Position numbers and translations under genes: made by a program. A stretch of 28,469 bases of DNA. It comes from CAYFIW01 sp964500645. GTDB taxonomy: Bacteria > Chloroflexota > Dehalococcoidia > Lucifugimonadales > UBA826. How positions within the stretch are numbered: position 1 is the stretch's first letter; every line of letters begins with the position of its first letter. Below are positions 17,113 through 25,106 of this stretch, in pieces. The stretch lies in NCBI GenBank assembly GCA_964500645.1, contig CAZCOH010000016.1:1-28469 (forward strand), read 5' to 3'. The notes beneath the pieces are model-generated. The model did no database searches. It was not told where the DNA came from and saw only the letters and a program-made list of their open reading frames with translations.

Positions 17113-17153
17113 TCCGGGCAGTGATCTGAATCAACTGCCCGGATTTTCTTTTG
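17113..17153 (+). terminator. Strong intrinsic terminator, probably bidirectional
   Basis: TCCGGGCAGT (17113-17122) pairs perfectly over ten bases with ACTGCCCGGA (17134-17143) around an 11-nt loop. TTTTCTTTT follows on the plus strand. On the minus strand the stem is followed by AAATTTTTAC, giving a T-run in that direction too. It sits between the convergent dehydrogenase and MFS genes. The stop of the MFS gene lies in the loop, and the right arm plus T-run is also coding for its last residues. Confidence 0.88.
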
Positions 17154-18405
17154 TTATTTGTGGAACTTTTGCCGAAAAGGTTAGCAGGATGGCCAAAACC
17201 CCTATGAAGGCCATACTTAGAAAAGCAATTTGGTAATCTCCAGTAGAATCATATATAACACCTGATAGAACAGCTCCAATGGCTTGACCTGCTGTATAGA
17301 ATGGTTCGGTAAATCCACGTATAGAGCCCATAGACGTTCTTCCAAAGTAATCTGCAATTGCTACTGGTGGAACCACTAGCATTCCACCTAGTGATATACC
17401 AAATAAGGCGGATATACCGATTGCTTGTAATCCAGTTTCTGAAAACATGAATAACAGGGATGATATCGCCATAATTCCTGCCACAATGGCATAGCAGAAT
17501 CTGGCTGGGACACGCTCAATAATCCAGCCCCAACCAAGTCCCCCAATCCCGGTAAATATGGCGTTTGTGCTTACAGCAGCAGCAGCTATTCCTGCATTTA
17601 AGCCAATTGATTGTATATGTGATGCGATATGGGTATTTACTCCGGAATGGATAACATATAGAAGCCCTCCGCCGACCCCAAGTTGCCAAATCGCGGTAGT
17701 CTTCATAGCTCTGCTAAGTGTCCATATATTGGATTCCTGTAAACCAACATTTGTATCTTGTGATTTGCTAGGATCTGATTTACCGTCAGGGATCAGGTTT
17801 ATGGATTCAGGCGTTTCCTGTATGAACAGGAATGAAGGCAGGACTCCAAAAATTAAAACTATTATTCCTAGTATGTGCCATGTGGATTGCCATCCGTAGG
17901 AGACTATTAAAATTGAGGATAATATAGGAAACCCGATCATGCCTATTGAATGACAAAATGAAAGTATGCCGTTGGCCCTACCTCTTTTTTTTACAAACCA
18001 ACGGGACACTAGCACAGATGATCCTATCTGTATCGGGCTGTTAAAAATCAATCTCCCTATACCGTAAGTAACGTAGAAGAAGATCGGGACAACGGCCCAT
18101 CCTGTCATGAATGTTGTAAGCCCTAGAACGATAATACTTGTAGTAAGAACATTTCTAGCGCCGTATTTATCTATGGCCCATCCAGTAGCAGGTGATAATA
18201 ATGTTGATGCTAATGCACCAGCGCTCGCTGCTCCGGCAATCAGGGTAATACTCCAACCCAAATCTTCGTGCATCGGGTACATAAAAATCGACAAAGTCAG
18301 AGTTGCTGCGGCATTTCTGATAATCAGAGTGGACCCAGAGACTACGATGATTATCCAGCCATAAAAAAAAGGAGTTTTCTGGGAAACTGGTTTGGCTAAA
18401 TTCAC
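17131..18405 (-). CDS. MFS transporter, monocarboxylate/OFA-like
   Basis: A 424-residue twelve-helix transporter opening with FFYGWIIIVVSGSTLII, the start block of the monocarboxylate/oxalate-formate antiporter group. MHEDLGWSITLIAGAASAGALASTLLSP and GWAIDKYGARNVL follow the same pattern. Likely substrates are organic acids, which fits the neighbouring hydroxyacid dehydrogenase and cyclase; this is inference. GTG (18403-18405) is the first usable start. An AGGA lies 14 nt upstream, rather far. Its last codons form part of the shared terminator. Confidence 0.85.
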   Translation of the reverse strand: MNLAKPVSQKTPFFYGWIIIVVSGSTLIIRNAAATLTLSIFMYPMHEDLGWSITLIAGAASAGALASTLLSPATGWAIDKYGARNVLTTSIIVLGLTTFMTGWAVVPIFFYVTYGIGRLIFNSPIQIGSSVLVSRWFVKKRGRANGILSFCHSIGMIGFPILSSILIVSYGWQSTWHILGIIVLIFGVLPSFLFIQETPESINLIPDGKSDPSKSQDTNVGLQESNIWTLSRAMKTTAIWQLGVGGGLLYVIHSGVNTHIASHIQSIGLNAGIAAAAVSTNAIFTGIGGLGWGWIIERVPARFCYAIVAGIMAISSLLFMFSETGLQAIGISALFGISLGGMLVVPPVAIADYFGRTSMGSIRGFTEPFYTAGQAIGAVLSGVIYDSTGDYQIAFLSMAFIGVLAILLTFSAKVPQITKENPGS

Positions 18406-18612
18406 AGCAATGTTATTGATCCTGTCTGATGTTTGTGGCGAGCGATGCTAGCACGACTTCAACATAAGGGTCAAAGACTGCCTTCCATCGGGACCGAGTT
18501 CTTATTGTGGATGATTGAATCAAAGTGCTAGACTTGAATTCGTGTTTTAAAAATAAATTACAGGTTTCTACGAATTAAAAAGTTACCGTTGTAAATAGGA
18601 GCGGTTTTAGTT

Positions 18613-19704
18613 TTGGCTGATATTAATGTTGCAATAATTGGCGTGGGAAATTGTGCTTCCTCTTTAGTACAGGGAATAACCAAGTATGCCGATGCTAGAC
18701 CGGATGAAGTTATTCCTGGTTTGATGCATCCAGTAATGGGTGAATATGGAATTGGGGATATTAAAGTTGTGGCTGCTTTTGATGTGGATGCTGATAAAGT
18801 GGGAAAAGATTTGTCGGAGGCTATTTTCAGTGGCCCAAACAATACTGTTAAATTCCAAGATGTACCAAATCAGGGTGTTACCGTTCAACGAGGTATGACT
18901 CACGATGGTATTGGCAGATACACATCAGAAATTATCACTAAGGCCGAAGGCGGGACGGATGATGTCGCAGAGATACTTAAAGAGCGGGAGGTGGATGTTG
19001 TAATCAATTATCTGCCGGTGGGTTCGGAAGAAGCTACCAAATGGTACGCTGAACAGGTTTTACAGGCAGGCTGTGGTTTTGTGAATTGTATACCGGTTTT
19101 TATTGCGAGTGGTGAAAACGACTATTGGCAAAAGAGATTTAGGGAGGCAGGCGCACCTATAATTGGGGATGATATTAAATCTCAAGTCGGGGCTACAATT
19201 ACTCACAGGGTTTTGACAAGATTATTTATGGACCGAGGCGTTGAACTTTTAAGGACATATCAGCTGAATTTTGGTGGCAATACTGACTTTATGAATATGC
19301 TTGATAGAGATCGCCTAACTTCGAAGAAAATATCGAAGACCCAGGCTGTTACTTCTCAAGTGGATGAATTCATACCAGATAGAGACGTTCATGTTGGCCC
19401 TAGCGATTACGTTCCGTGGCTTACAGATCGTAAATGGTGCTACATACGAATGGAGGGGAAGAGCTTCGGAGATGTACCTTTAAATATAGAATTAAAAATG
19501 GAAGTTTGGGATAGTCCTAACTCTGCAGGTGTCGTCATAGACGCAGTACGCTGTGCAAAAATAGCAAAAGATAGAGGTTTAGGCGGACCTATAACAGCAC
19601 CATCTTCATATTTCATGAAGTCACCACTAATTCAGTACACCGATGACGAGGCCCGACAACTCGTTGAAGACTTTATAGCCGGTGAGGAGTCTGCTCAAGG
19701 TTAG
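18613..19704 (+). CDS. ino1: Inositol-3-phosphate synthase (mycobacterial type)
   Basis: Converts glucose-6-phosphate to 1L-myo-inositol-1-phosphate with bound NAD, the first step of inositol-lipid synthesis. The 363 residues match the short actinobacterial/archaeal-type enzyme: VAIIGVGNCASSLVQG at 6-21 (NAD loop), NYLPVGSEEATKWYAEQ, GFVNCIPVFIAS, DDIKSQVGATITHR and FGGNTDFMNM. The start is TTG at 18613 behind TAGGAGCGG (about 18597-18605). Two lipid genes follow at 51 and 25 nt, making one operon. A 207-nt spacer upstream has only weak promoter-like matches. Confidence 0.94.
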   Translation: MADINVAIIGVGNCASSLVQGITKYADARPDEVIPGLMHPVMGEYGIGDIKVVAAFDVDADKVGKDLSEAIFSGPNNTVKFQDVPNQGVTVQRGMTHDGIGRYTSEIITKAEGGTDDVAEILKEREVDVVINYLPVGSEEATKWYAEQVLQAGCGFVNCIPVFIASGENDYWQKRFREAGAPIIGDDIKSQVGATITHRVLTRLFMDRGVELLRTYQLNFGGNTDFMNMLDRDRLTSKKISKTQAVTSQVDEFIPDRDVHVGPSDYVPWLTDRKWCYIRMEGKSFGDVPLNIELKMEVWDSPNSAGVVIDAVRCAKIAKDRGLGGPITAPSSYFMKSPLIQYTDDEARQLVEDFIAGEESAQG

Positions 19705-19755
19705 AGAAAGACCTGGATCGCGATTCTTTATTAGAAAAGGGAGGCCCATTATTTA

Positions 19756-20922
19756 ATGGAATACTCACTGAAAGTAGGTCTGTTTTCTCCCTATGATTTT
19801 GCTTTTCCTAGTGGTGTAAATGATCATATTTTAAATCTGCATAGTCAACTAGTAGAAAAAAATTTTGAAGCTAAGATAATAGCTCCAGCATCGACTGAGA
19901 GCCCGAATAGTCACGCTGATTTTATACCTATGGGAAGACCCGTTTCCATTCCTTCCGGTGGTTCTGTCGCACGAGTATCATTATCAGTATGGATACGTCC
20001 AAGGCTCTGGAAAATGATGGTGAGAGAGCAATTCGACATTGTCCACATTCATGAGCCATTTGCGAGTGCTGTGACAATGAGTGCCTTGACCTTTAATGAA
20101 TCAGGTATAAAAATTCCCACCAAGGTCGCCACTTATCATTCCTATAAAGGGAGCAACCTATACAAACTGGTCTCTAATAGAATCCTACAGAGATATGCCA
20201 GGGAACTTGATGGGCAAATTGCCGTTTCAAAGCCGGCAAGAAATTTTATAGCGGATCATATACCTGCAGACTACAAAATTATTCCCAATGGTATTGATAC
20301 AGAAAAGTTTTCTAAAGCAATTCCTTATCATGAATATATGGACGGGAAAATAAACATTTTGTTTGTGGGACGTATTGAAAAACGAAAGGGTTTAAGATAT
20401 CTGTTATCTGCTTATAGTGATTTGAAGTGGGATTTTCCTAATACCAGGCTCATTATTGTCGGAAGAGGACCATTAGATGTTGAATCCTCAAAGATAATCG
20501 GTGAGAGGAATCCTGAAGACGTTGTATTTACGGGTGCGGTCTCTGAAGAAGAAAAATTAAGGTATTTTGCTACAGCAAATGTGTTTTGTGCACCCGCTAC
20601 TGGCCAAGAAAGCTTTGGTATCGTTCTACTTGAAGCTATGGCTTCTTCTACCCCTGTAGTTGCAAGTTCTATTGAAGGATTTTCGGAGGTTGTTTGTCAC
20701 AATCAAGATTCTTTAATGTTTGAGCCAAGGAATGTCGAAGATCTCAAAAAATCTCTAACTGCGTTAATTCAAGATGCAGACCTTAGAGAAAGGCTGGTGG
20801 CAAATGGGTTGCATTCTGCTAGAAAATATAAATGGAATAACCTCTCGGATAAAGTAATTGATTACTATTATCAAAGTTCTAAAGACAATAATTATTCCAA
20901 AACACTAGCGAATGTGATCTGA
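19756..20922 (+). CDS. GT4 glycosyltransferase, PimA-like phosphatidylinositol mannosyltransferase
   Basis: A 388-residue GT-B protein. The N-terminal LFSPYDFAFPSGVNDHI at 9-25 and IVHIHEPFASAV near 95-106 resemble PimA, which adds the first mannose to phosphatidylinositol using GDP-mannose. The C-terminal half has FVGRIEKRKGLRYLL and the donor motif QESFGIVLLEAMASSTPVVAS. There is no transmembrane helix; the enzyme should be peripheral at the inner face. GGGAGG lies 11 nt before the ATG. Its place between ino1 and a CDP-alcohol phosphatidyltransferase supports an inositol-lipid role; the mannose donor itself is inferred. Confidence 0.85.
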   Translation: MEYSLKVGLFSPYDFAFPSGVNDHILNLHSQLVEKNFEAKIIAPASTESPNSHADFIPMGRPVSIPSGGSVARVSLSVWIRPRLWKMMVREQFDIVHIHEPFASAVTMSALTFNESGIKIPTKVATYHSYKGSNLYKLVSNRILQRYARELDGQIAVSKPARNFIADHIPADYKIIPNGIDTEKFSKAIPYHEYMDGKINILFVGRIEKRKGLRYLLSAYSDLKWDFPNTRLIIVGRGPLDVESSKIIGERNPEDVVFTGAVSEEEKLRYFATANVFCAPATGQESFGIVLLEAMASSTPVVASSIEGFSEVVCHNQDSLMFEPRNVEDLKKSLTALIQDADLRERLVANGLHSARKYKWNNLSDKVIDYYYQSSKDNNYSKTLANVI

Positions 20923-20947
20923 GTCAATCTTAAACTCCAATTAATAA

Positions 20948-21574
20948 ATGAACAGAGAATCTCTAAGAACAATCCTTTCCAAATATTACGAAGATCCCGC
21001 ATCTAGATTTTTTGACGCCCTTGGATTCACACCTAATGGGGTGACGATGCTCGGGTTGTTAATAGTCTTGGTTTCGGCAATTTTTGTTTCTATGAGTAGT
21101 CTTTTAGTGGGTGGTGTATTGATGCTTGCGGGTGCAGCACTCGATCTTATTGATGGTGGGTTGGCTCGCCGGAAAGGAATGGTAACCAATTTCGGCGCTT
21201 TGTTGGACTCAGTAATTGATAGAATTCAAGAGGCTTTGGTCTTATTGGGTATTCTGGTTCACTATATAAATGAGGATCCCGAACCCGTATTCGGGATTTC
21301 AAGCATCGATGTAATTGGCCCAATACTATGCTTCACTGCCTTTGTCGGGTCAGTTATGGTCAGTTATCTGAGAGCGAGATCTGAGGGGCTAGGTATTGAT
21401 TGTAAAATCGGAATTATGACTCGTCCGGAGAGAGTTTTTGCTTTAGGGCTGGGCCTGATACTCGGTTTCTGGATCCCGGCAATTCTGATTTTAGTGTTAC
21501 TAACTCTTACAGTACTCGGACTTTTTACCACATTTCAAAGGCTCTATTATGCATCTGCTAAATTTGAAGAATGA
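20948..21574 (+). CDS. CDP-alcohol phosphatidyltransferase (probable PI-phosphate synthase)
   Basis: A 208-residue membrane enzyme with about six helices. The complete catalytic motif D-x2-D-G-x2-A-R-x8-G-x3-D-x3-D is present at 66-91 (Asp66, Asp69, Gly70, Ala73, Arg74, Gly83, Asp87, Asp91). It condenses CDP-diacylglycerol with an alcohol. Next to ino1 the acceptor is probably inositol-1-phosphate, as for mycobacterial PgsA1, although phosphatidylglycerophosphate synthesis cannot be excluded. The gap from the previous gene is 25 nt and no strong ribosome site is seen. Confidence 0.85.
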   Translation: MNRESLRTILSKYYEDPASRFFDALGFTPNGVTMLGLLIVLVSAIFVSMSSLLVGGVLMLAGAALDLIDGGLARRKGMVTNFGALLDSVIDRIQEALVLLGILVHYINEDPEPVFGISSIDVIGPILCFTAFVGSVMVSYLRARSEGLGIDCKIGIMTRPERVFALGLGLILGFWIPAILILVLLTLTVLGLFTTFQRLYYASAKFEE

Positions 21575-21696
21575 GTAAATGATTTTGATGATAGTGAAAA
21601 ATAAAAAGATTTTTTTACCAGCGCGGCAGATAAAGCAATACTAATGAAGTGTGTGAGATCCGTGTTAGAAAATAATAAATCAAATAATTAATATTC

Positions 21697-23115
21697 ATGT
21701 TCTTTTTTTTATCGAAAATATCATTAGCTGCTGGGATTTCTCTCGTTATTCTATGGAGTATGGGTAGTCAAGGTATGGCCCTTGCAGATGGTGTTGATTT
21801 GAATTTGACGTTTGAAGCGCAGAGTGATTTTCCCAATGGACTCTTGTTTAAATTAGACGCTATATCGCCTGTTACGATAGAAGAAGTTTCCGTCCGAATG
21901 AAGATCGGGCAACGTAAATCAGGCGTTTATGAATATATGGAAATTGTTCCATCAAAGGAAGTTTCGTCTGAATTATTCTGGAATACGAATACATCTAGCC
22001 GCTACATACCACCTGGGACCCCTGTTGAATATAAATTTGAGATTTCCTTTTCAGATGGACAGCTTTTTGAAACCGAGACTAAACGATTAGTATTTGAGGA
22101 CATCAGATTTGAGTGGGATGAAGTTTCAGAAGGGAACGTGAGCGTTTATTACCACGGTCCAGTGAGGTCTAGGGCTAACGAAATTTTGGATGCGATTACT
22201 TCTACAATGCTTTTGATGGAACCAGTGTTGGGAGAAAGTCAGCAGGATCCCATAATGGTTACCATGTACAACAATGTTAAGGAAATGTTGGTTGCATTAC
22301 CTCCAGGAAGTTCAACAATTAGACGGGAACTAATTACTGAGGGGCAAGCATTTAATGATGTCGGTACGCTATTGGTCCTAGGTGGAGGTAGATTATCGAC
22401 AGGTACCGCATCTCATGAAGTAATGCATATCCTTGTCCATAGGGCTGCCCATAGTGTCCTTTCGGACGTTCCAGACTGGCTTCACGAAGGTCTCGCTGAG
22501 TATGCAAATGTATCACCTAGCTTCTCCTATGATATTGCCCTTGATTTTGCCGTTCATTCAGGAAGAGTTCTTCCTATAACATCCATGCCAGGCAAACCTG
22601 GAAATCCTGAGGATGTAATTATTTATTACGGTCAAGCTAGTTCTTTGATTGCATATATGATTGAAATTCAGGGGCTGCAAAAAATGAAAAGTTTACTTGC
22701 TGAGTTAAAGAAAGGGGTGAAAATTGAATCAGCAATTACAACAATTTATGGTTTTTCCAAAATAGATTTAGAGAATAAGTGGAGAAAATACATCGGAGCT
22801 GATCCATACGTGCTCCCTGTCACGGCACAGGTTTTACCTACTCCATTGGCTAGGCCGACTGTGACAGTTTTATCTCTTACTCCTCAAGCAGGCTCAAAAC
22901 AAATTGGATCTTTAAATAATAAAGAAGAAAAAACAAATATTGACAATCCCACCGCGACAAGTGGCGTGAATGTGAAGGAAAAGGATCTTATTGAGATTGA
23001 GGAAAGCCCGGACAGCAGATCCTGTAATCAATCTGAAGGTTTTGAGAAAACCAATAATTCTGTCCTGCTAATGCTTGGTCTAGTTTTATTTATTTCTTTA
23101 AGAGGTAGGCCCTAA
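21697..23115 (+). CDS. Exported MA-family metallopeptidase with C-terminal anchor
   Basis: A 472-residue protein. An N-terminal hydrophobic signal (about 5-30, ending MALADG) sends it across the membrane. Residues 40-140 look like a beta-rich domain. The gluzincin motif ASHEVMHILVHR places zinc ligands His240 and His244 with catalytic Glu241; WLHEGLAEY at 261-269 gives the third ligand, Glu264. This is the peptidase_MA-like (PF13485) layout. A Pro/Thr/Ser-rich linker (about 375-450) precedes a C-terminal hydrophobic run, VLLMLGLVLFISL, ending RGRP. This resembles tail anchors or sorting tails. Substrate unknown. Confidence 0.85.
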   Translation: MFFFLSKISLAAGISLVILWSMGSQGMALADGVDLNLTFEAQSDFPNGLLFKLDAISPVTIEEVSVRMKIGQRKSGVYEYMEIVPSKEVSSELFWNTNTSSRYIPPGTPVEYKFEISFSDGQLFETETKRLVFEDIRFEWDEVSEGNVSVYYHGPVRSRANEILDAITSTMLLMEPVLGESQQDPIMVTMYNNVKEMLVALPPGSSTIRRELITEGQAFNDVGTLLVLGGGRLSTGTASHEVMHILVHRAAHSVLSDVPDWLHEGLAEYANVSPSFSYDIALDFAVHSGRVLPITSMPGKPGNPEDVIIYYGQASSLIAYMIEIQGLQKMKSLLAELKKGVKIESAITTIYGFSKIDLENKWRKYIGADPYVLPVTAQVLPTPLARPTVTVLSLTPQAGSKQIGSLNNKEEKTNIDNPTATSGVNVKEKDLIEIEESPDSRSCNQSEGFEKTNNSVLLMLGLVLFISLRGRP

Positions 23116-23139
23116 AAACTCCTCGTTCTGTTTATGAGT

Positions 23140-23156
23140 ACACTTTTGTTAAGTGT
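23140..23156 (+). terminator. Weak hairpin after the metallopeptidase gene
   Basis: ACACTT (23140-23145) pairs with AAGTGT (23151-23156) around TTGTT, extendable by two G-U pairs. Only a short GTTTTC follows at 23161, so termination is possible but not convincing. Confidence 0.35.
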
Positions 23157-23234
23157 GTATGTTTTCAATGTACAATTTATCGATTAATCTCTTAATAATT
23201 TTTTGACATAGTCTGAGATAAAACTAAAGATCTA

Positions 23235-23936
23235 ATGAGTACATATCCAGATTGGCTTAGAGCCATTGAACAAACCTACGTTGTTAAATTCCCAAAGCAA
23301 CATCTCGCTACGTTTGGTATAACAAACTTAGATTATTTTGTTGTCACTGAACCAATATACACCGCAATGGATTCTCAAAAGAAGAATTTGGAAACTGTCG
23401 TCAGGAAAGGAAAAGTTGTGGCTGAACAGCCGTCTCTCATCACTCCAACATACGCTCTTAATTTGAAGGGATTTAGTGAGAGTGCTTATAACTATATGAG
23501 ACAGGTTTCTGATGATCATGGCCCCAACAGTCCCGGTATACTTTATCAATATAAAAACCAACCGGAAAACTTAGATATCATGAGTGGCATACCCGCTGAA
23601 GTAGGTAGCAGAATATCAACAGAACTAAGTGACAATAAGAATGAATTATCAGTTGTCATAGTGGGTGTTGACGAATTTTGGGACGTAGCTTTGATGAAAT
23701 TCATATATGAATTCACAGCTTCTTCTGCTGCTTATAATGCCAAGGAAATGAATGCTAGGGGTCTATTTGATCCACAATCTTCATCAGGAGGGCTCCCCAG
23801 GGCGGCCGCGAATCAAATAGAAGGTATGTTTAGATCTGTCGAAAAAGGTGGAAGCCCACAAACCCTTAAAGAAGAATTGGATAGGTGGGGCGCGTTTGAG
23901 TTTTATCAGGACAGATTCCTTAATCTTTTCAGATGA
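23235..23936 (+). CDS. Unrecognised soluble protein
   Basis: A 233-residue protein with no signal peptide or membrane helix. I do not recognise a family. It looks like a globular alpha/beta protein: ELSVVIVGVDEFWDVALMKFIYEFT near 142-166 reads as a core strand-helix unit, and WGAFEFYQDRFLNLF closes the chain. GLFDPQSSSGGLPRAAANQIE is a flexible, glycine-rich connector. Codon use and AT content match the neighbours. It starts at ATG and has its own 119-nt spacer upstream; hflK follows after 117 nt. Its steady frame and position argue for a real gene. Confidence 0.75.
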   Translation: MSTYPDWLRAIEQTYVVKFPKQHLATFGITNLDYFVVTEPIYTAMDSQKKNLETVVRKGKVVAEQPSLITPTYALNLKGFSESAYNYMRQVSDDHGPNSPGILYQYKNQPENLDIMSGIPAEVGSRISTELSDNKNELSVVIVGVDEFWDVALMKFIYEFTASSAAYNAKEMNARGLFDPQSSSGGLPRAAANQIEGMFRSVEKGGSPQTLKEELDRWGAFEFYQDRFLNLFR

Positions 23937-24053
23937 GTAATAGTAGTATTTTTTGGTTTCAGTACTCGAATTCGAATTTATTTGGGGCATTTTAGTGCTC
24001 TTAGTTAATTAGGCTATGTTAAAATTTTAATTGTCGAGGAAAAATTAAGGCCT

Positions 24054-25097
24054 ATGTATAGACAAGAAGAACCAGAAGTAAATTTAGAACAAATCCTTTC
24101 CAGATTTAAATCTGTGTTTGGTAGGTTTGGCGGTGCCGGTAAAGGTATTGGCCCGGTTGTAATTCTGGTAGTCATAGCAGTTGCAGCGGCCATTTGGGCA
24201 GCAAGCGGAGTGTTTACCGTTAATCCTGGTGAAGAAGCTGCAGTTAGACTGTTCGGCTCCTATTCACACACTAAGGAAACAGGGTTGCGTTGGTGGTGGC
24301 CTTCTCCAATAGGTGCGAAAGATGTGGTGAGGGTGGATGAAGTTCGCCGATTGGAAATCGGAGTCAGAGGTGAGACTCTTGTTCCAAGCGAATCTCTGAT
24401 GATAAGTGGAGACCCGGACGAGAATGGGAGACCTGGAGAGGCTCCGAATATAGTTGATGTACAGTTGCTAGTTCAATACGACATAAAGAGTCTGAGGGAC
24501 TATCTTTATAAGGTTGTCTCACCTGATGGTGCAACCCTCAAGGATGCTACAGAAACATCGCTAAGACAAGTGATTGGGAGTCGTCCCATTGACGATGTAT
24601 TGACAGACAAAAAAGAAGATATTCAATTTCAAACCAAAAAGAAACTCCAAGAGATATTAGATAATTATGAGTCTGGTATAAACATCAGGGAAGTAAAACT
24701 TCTGAATGTGTTCGCGCCACAAGAAGTTAAGGACGCCTTTGATGACGTTGTAAGAGCTAAGGAAGATAAGGCTCGCATAATTAACCTTGCTGATGCATAC
24801 AAAGAAGATGTTTTGCCACGGGCTAGAGGTGAAGCAGCGAAAGCTCTACAGGACGCAGAAGGGTTTAGGCAGCAAAAAATTGCGATCGCGACAGGTGAGG
24901 CTGAAAGTTTCCTTGCGACTCAAAGAGAGTATGTTAAATCCCCAGACATAACCAGAAAGAGATTATATTTAGAGGCCATGGAAGAAATATTGCCCGGTAT
25001 AAGCAAAATCCTTGGAGATCCGGGCGAGGTTATTTTGATGGCTCCTGATAGTAGTGGAACGAGGATAATTCCCGTTCCTGTTCAAGGTAACGAGTAA
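24054..25097 (+). CDS. hflK: SPFH/band 7 protein HflK
   Basis: A 347-residue membrane protein. One helix (about 33-55, VVILVVIAVAAAIWAA) follows a short cytosolic tail. The SPFH domain begins VNPGEEAAVRLFGSY and continues with WWWPSPIG and NIVDVQLLVQYDI. The coiled-coil region ARGEAAKALQDAEGFRQQKIAIATGEAESF is diagnostic for HflK. With HflC it forms the complex that cages and modulates the FtsH protease. hflC follows after nine bases. The N-terminal glycine-rich segment found in proteobacterial HflK is short here. Confidence 0.9.
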   Translation: MYRQEEPEVNLEQILSRFKSVFGRFGGAGKGIGPVVILVVIAVAAAIWAASGVFTVNPGEEAAVRLFGSYSHTKETGLRWWWPSPIGAKDVVRVDEVRRLEIGVRGETLVPSESLMISGDPDENGRPGEAPNIVDVQLLVQYDIKSLRDYLYKVVSPDGATLKDATETSLRQVIGSRPIDDVLTDKKEDIQFQTKKKLQEILDNYESGINIREVKLLNVFAPQEVKDAFDDVVRAKEDKARIINLADAYKEDVLPRARGEAAKALQDAEGFRQQKIAIATGEAESFLATQREYVKSPDITRKRLYLEAMEEILPGISKILGDPGEVILMAPDSSGTRIIPVPVQGNE

Positions 25098-25106
25098 CTT
25101 TATCCC

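Noticed and set aside
18406..18612. Riboswitch or small RNA ahead of ino1
   Set aside because: No conserved riboswitch core or strong stem was recognisable; only weak promoter-like matches are present.
23965..23980. TCGAATTCGA palindrome before hflK as an operator
   Set aside because: A ten-base palindrome of A, T, C and G alternation with no known regulator match; single occurrence.
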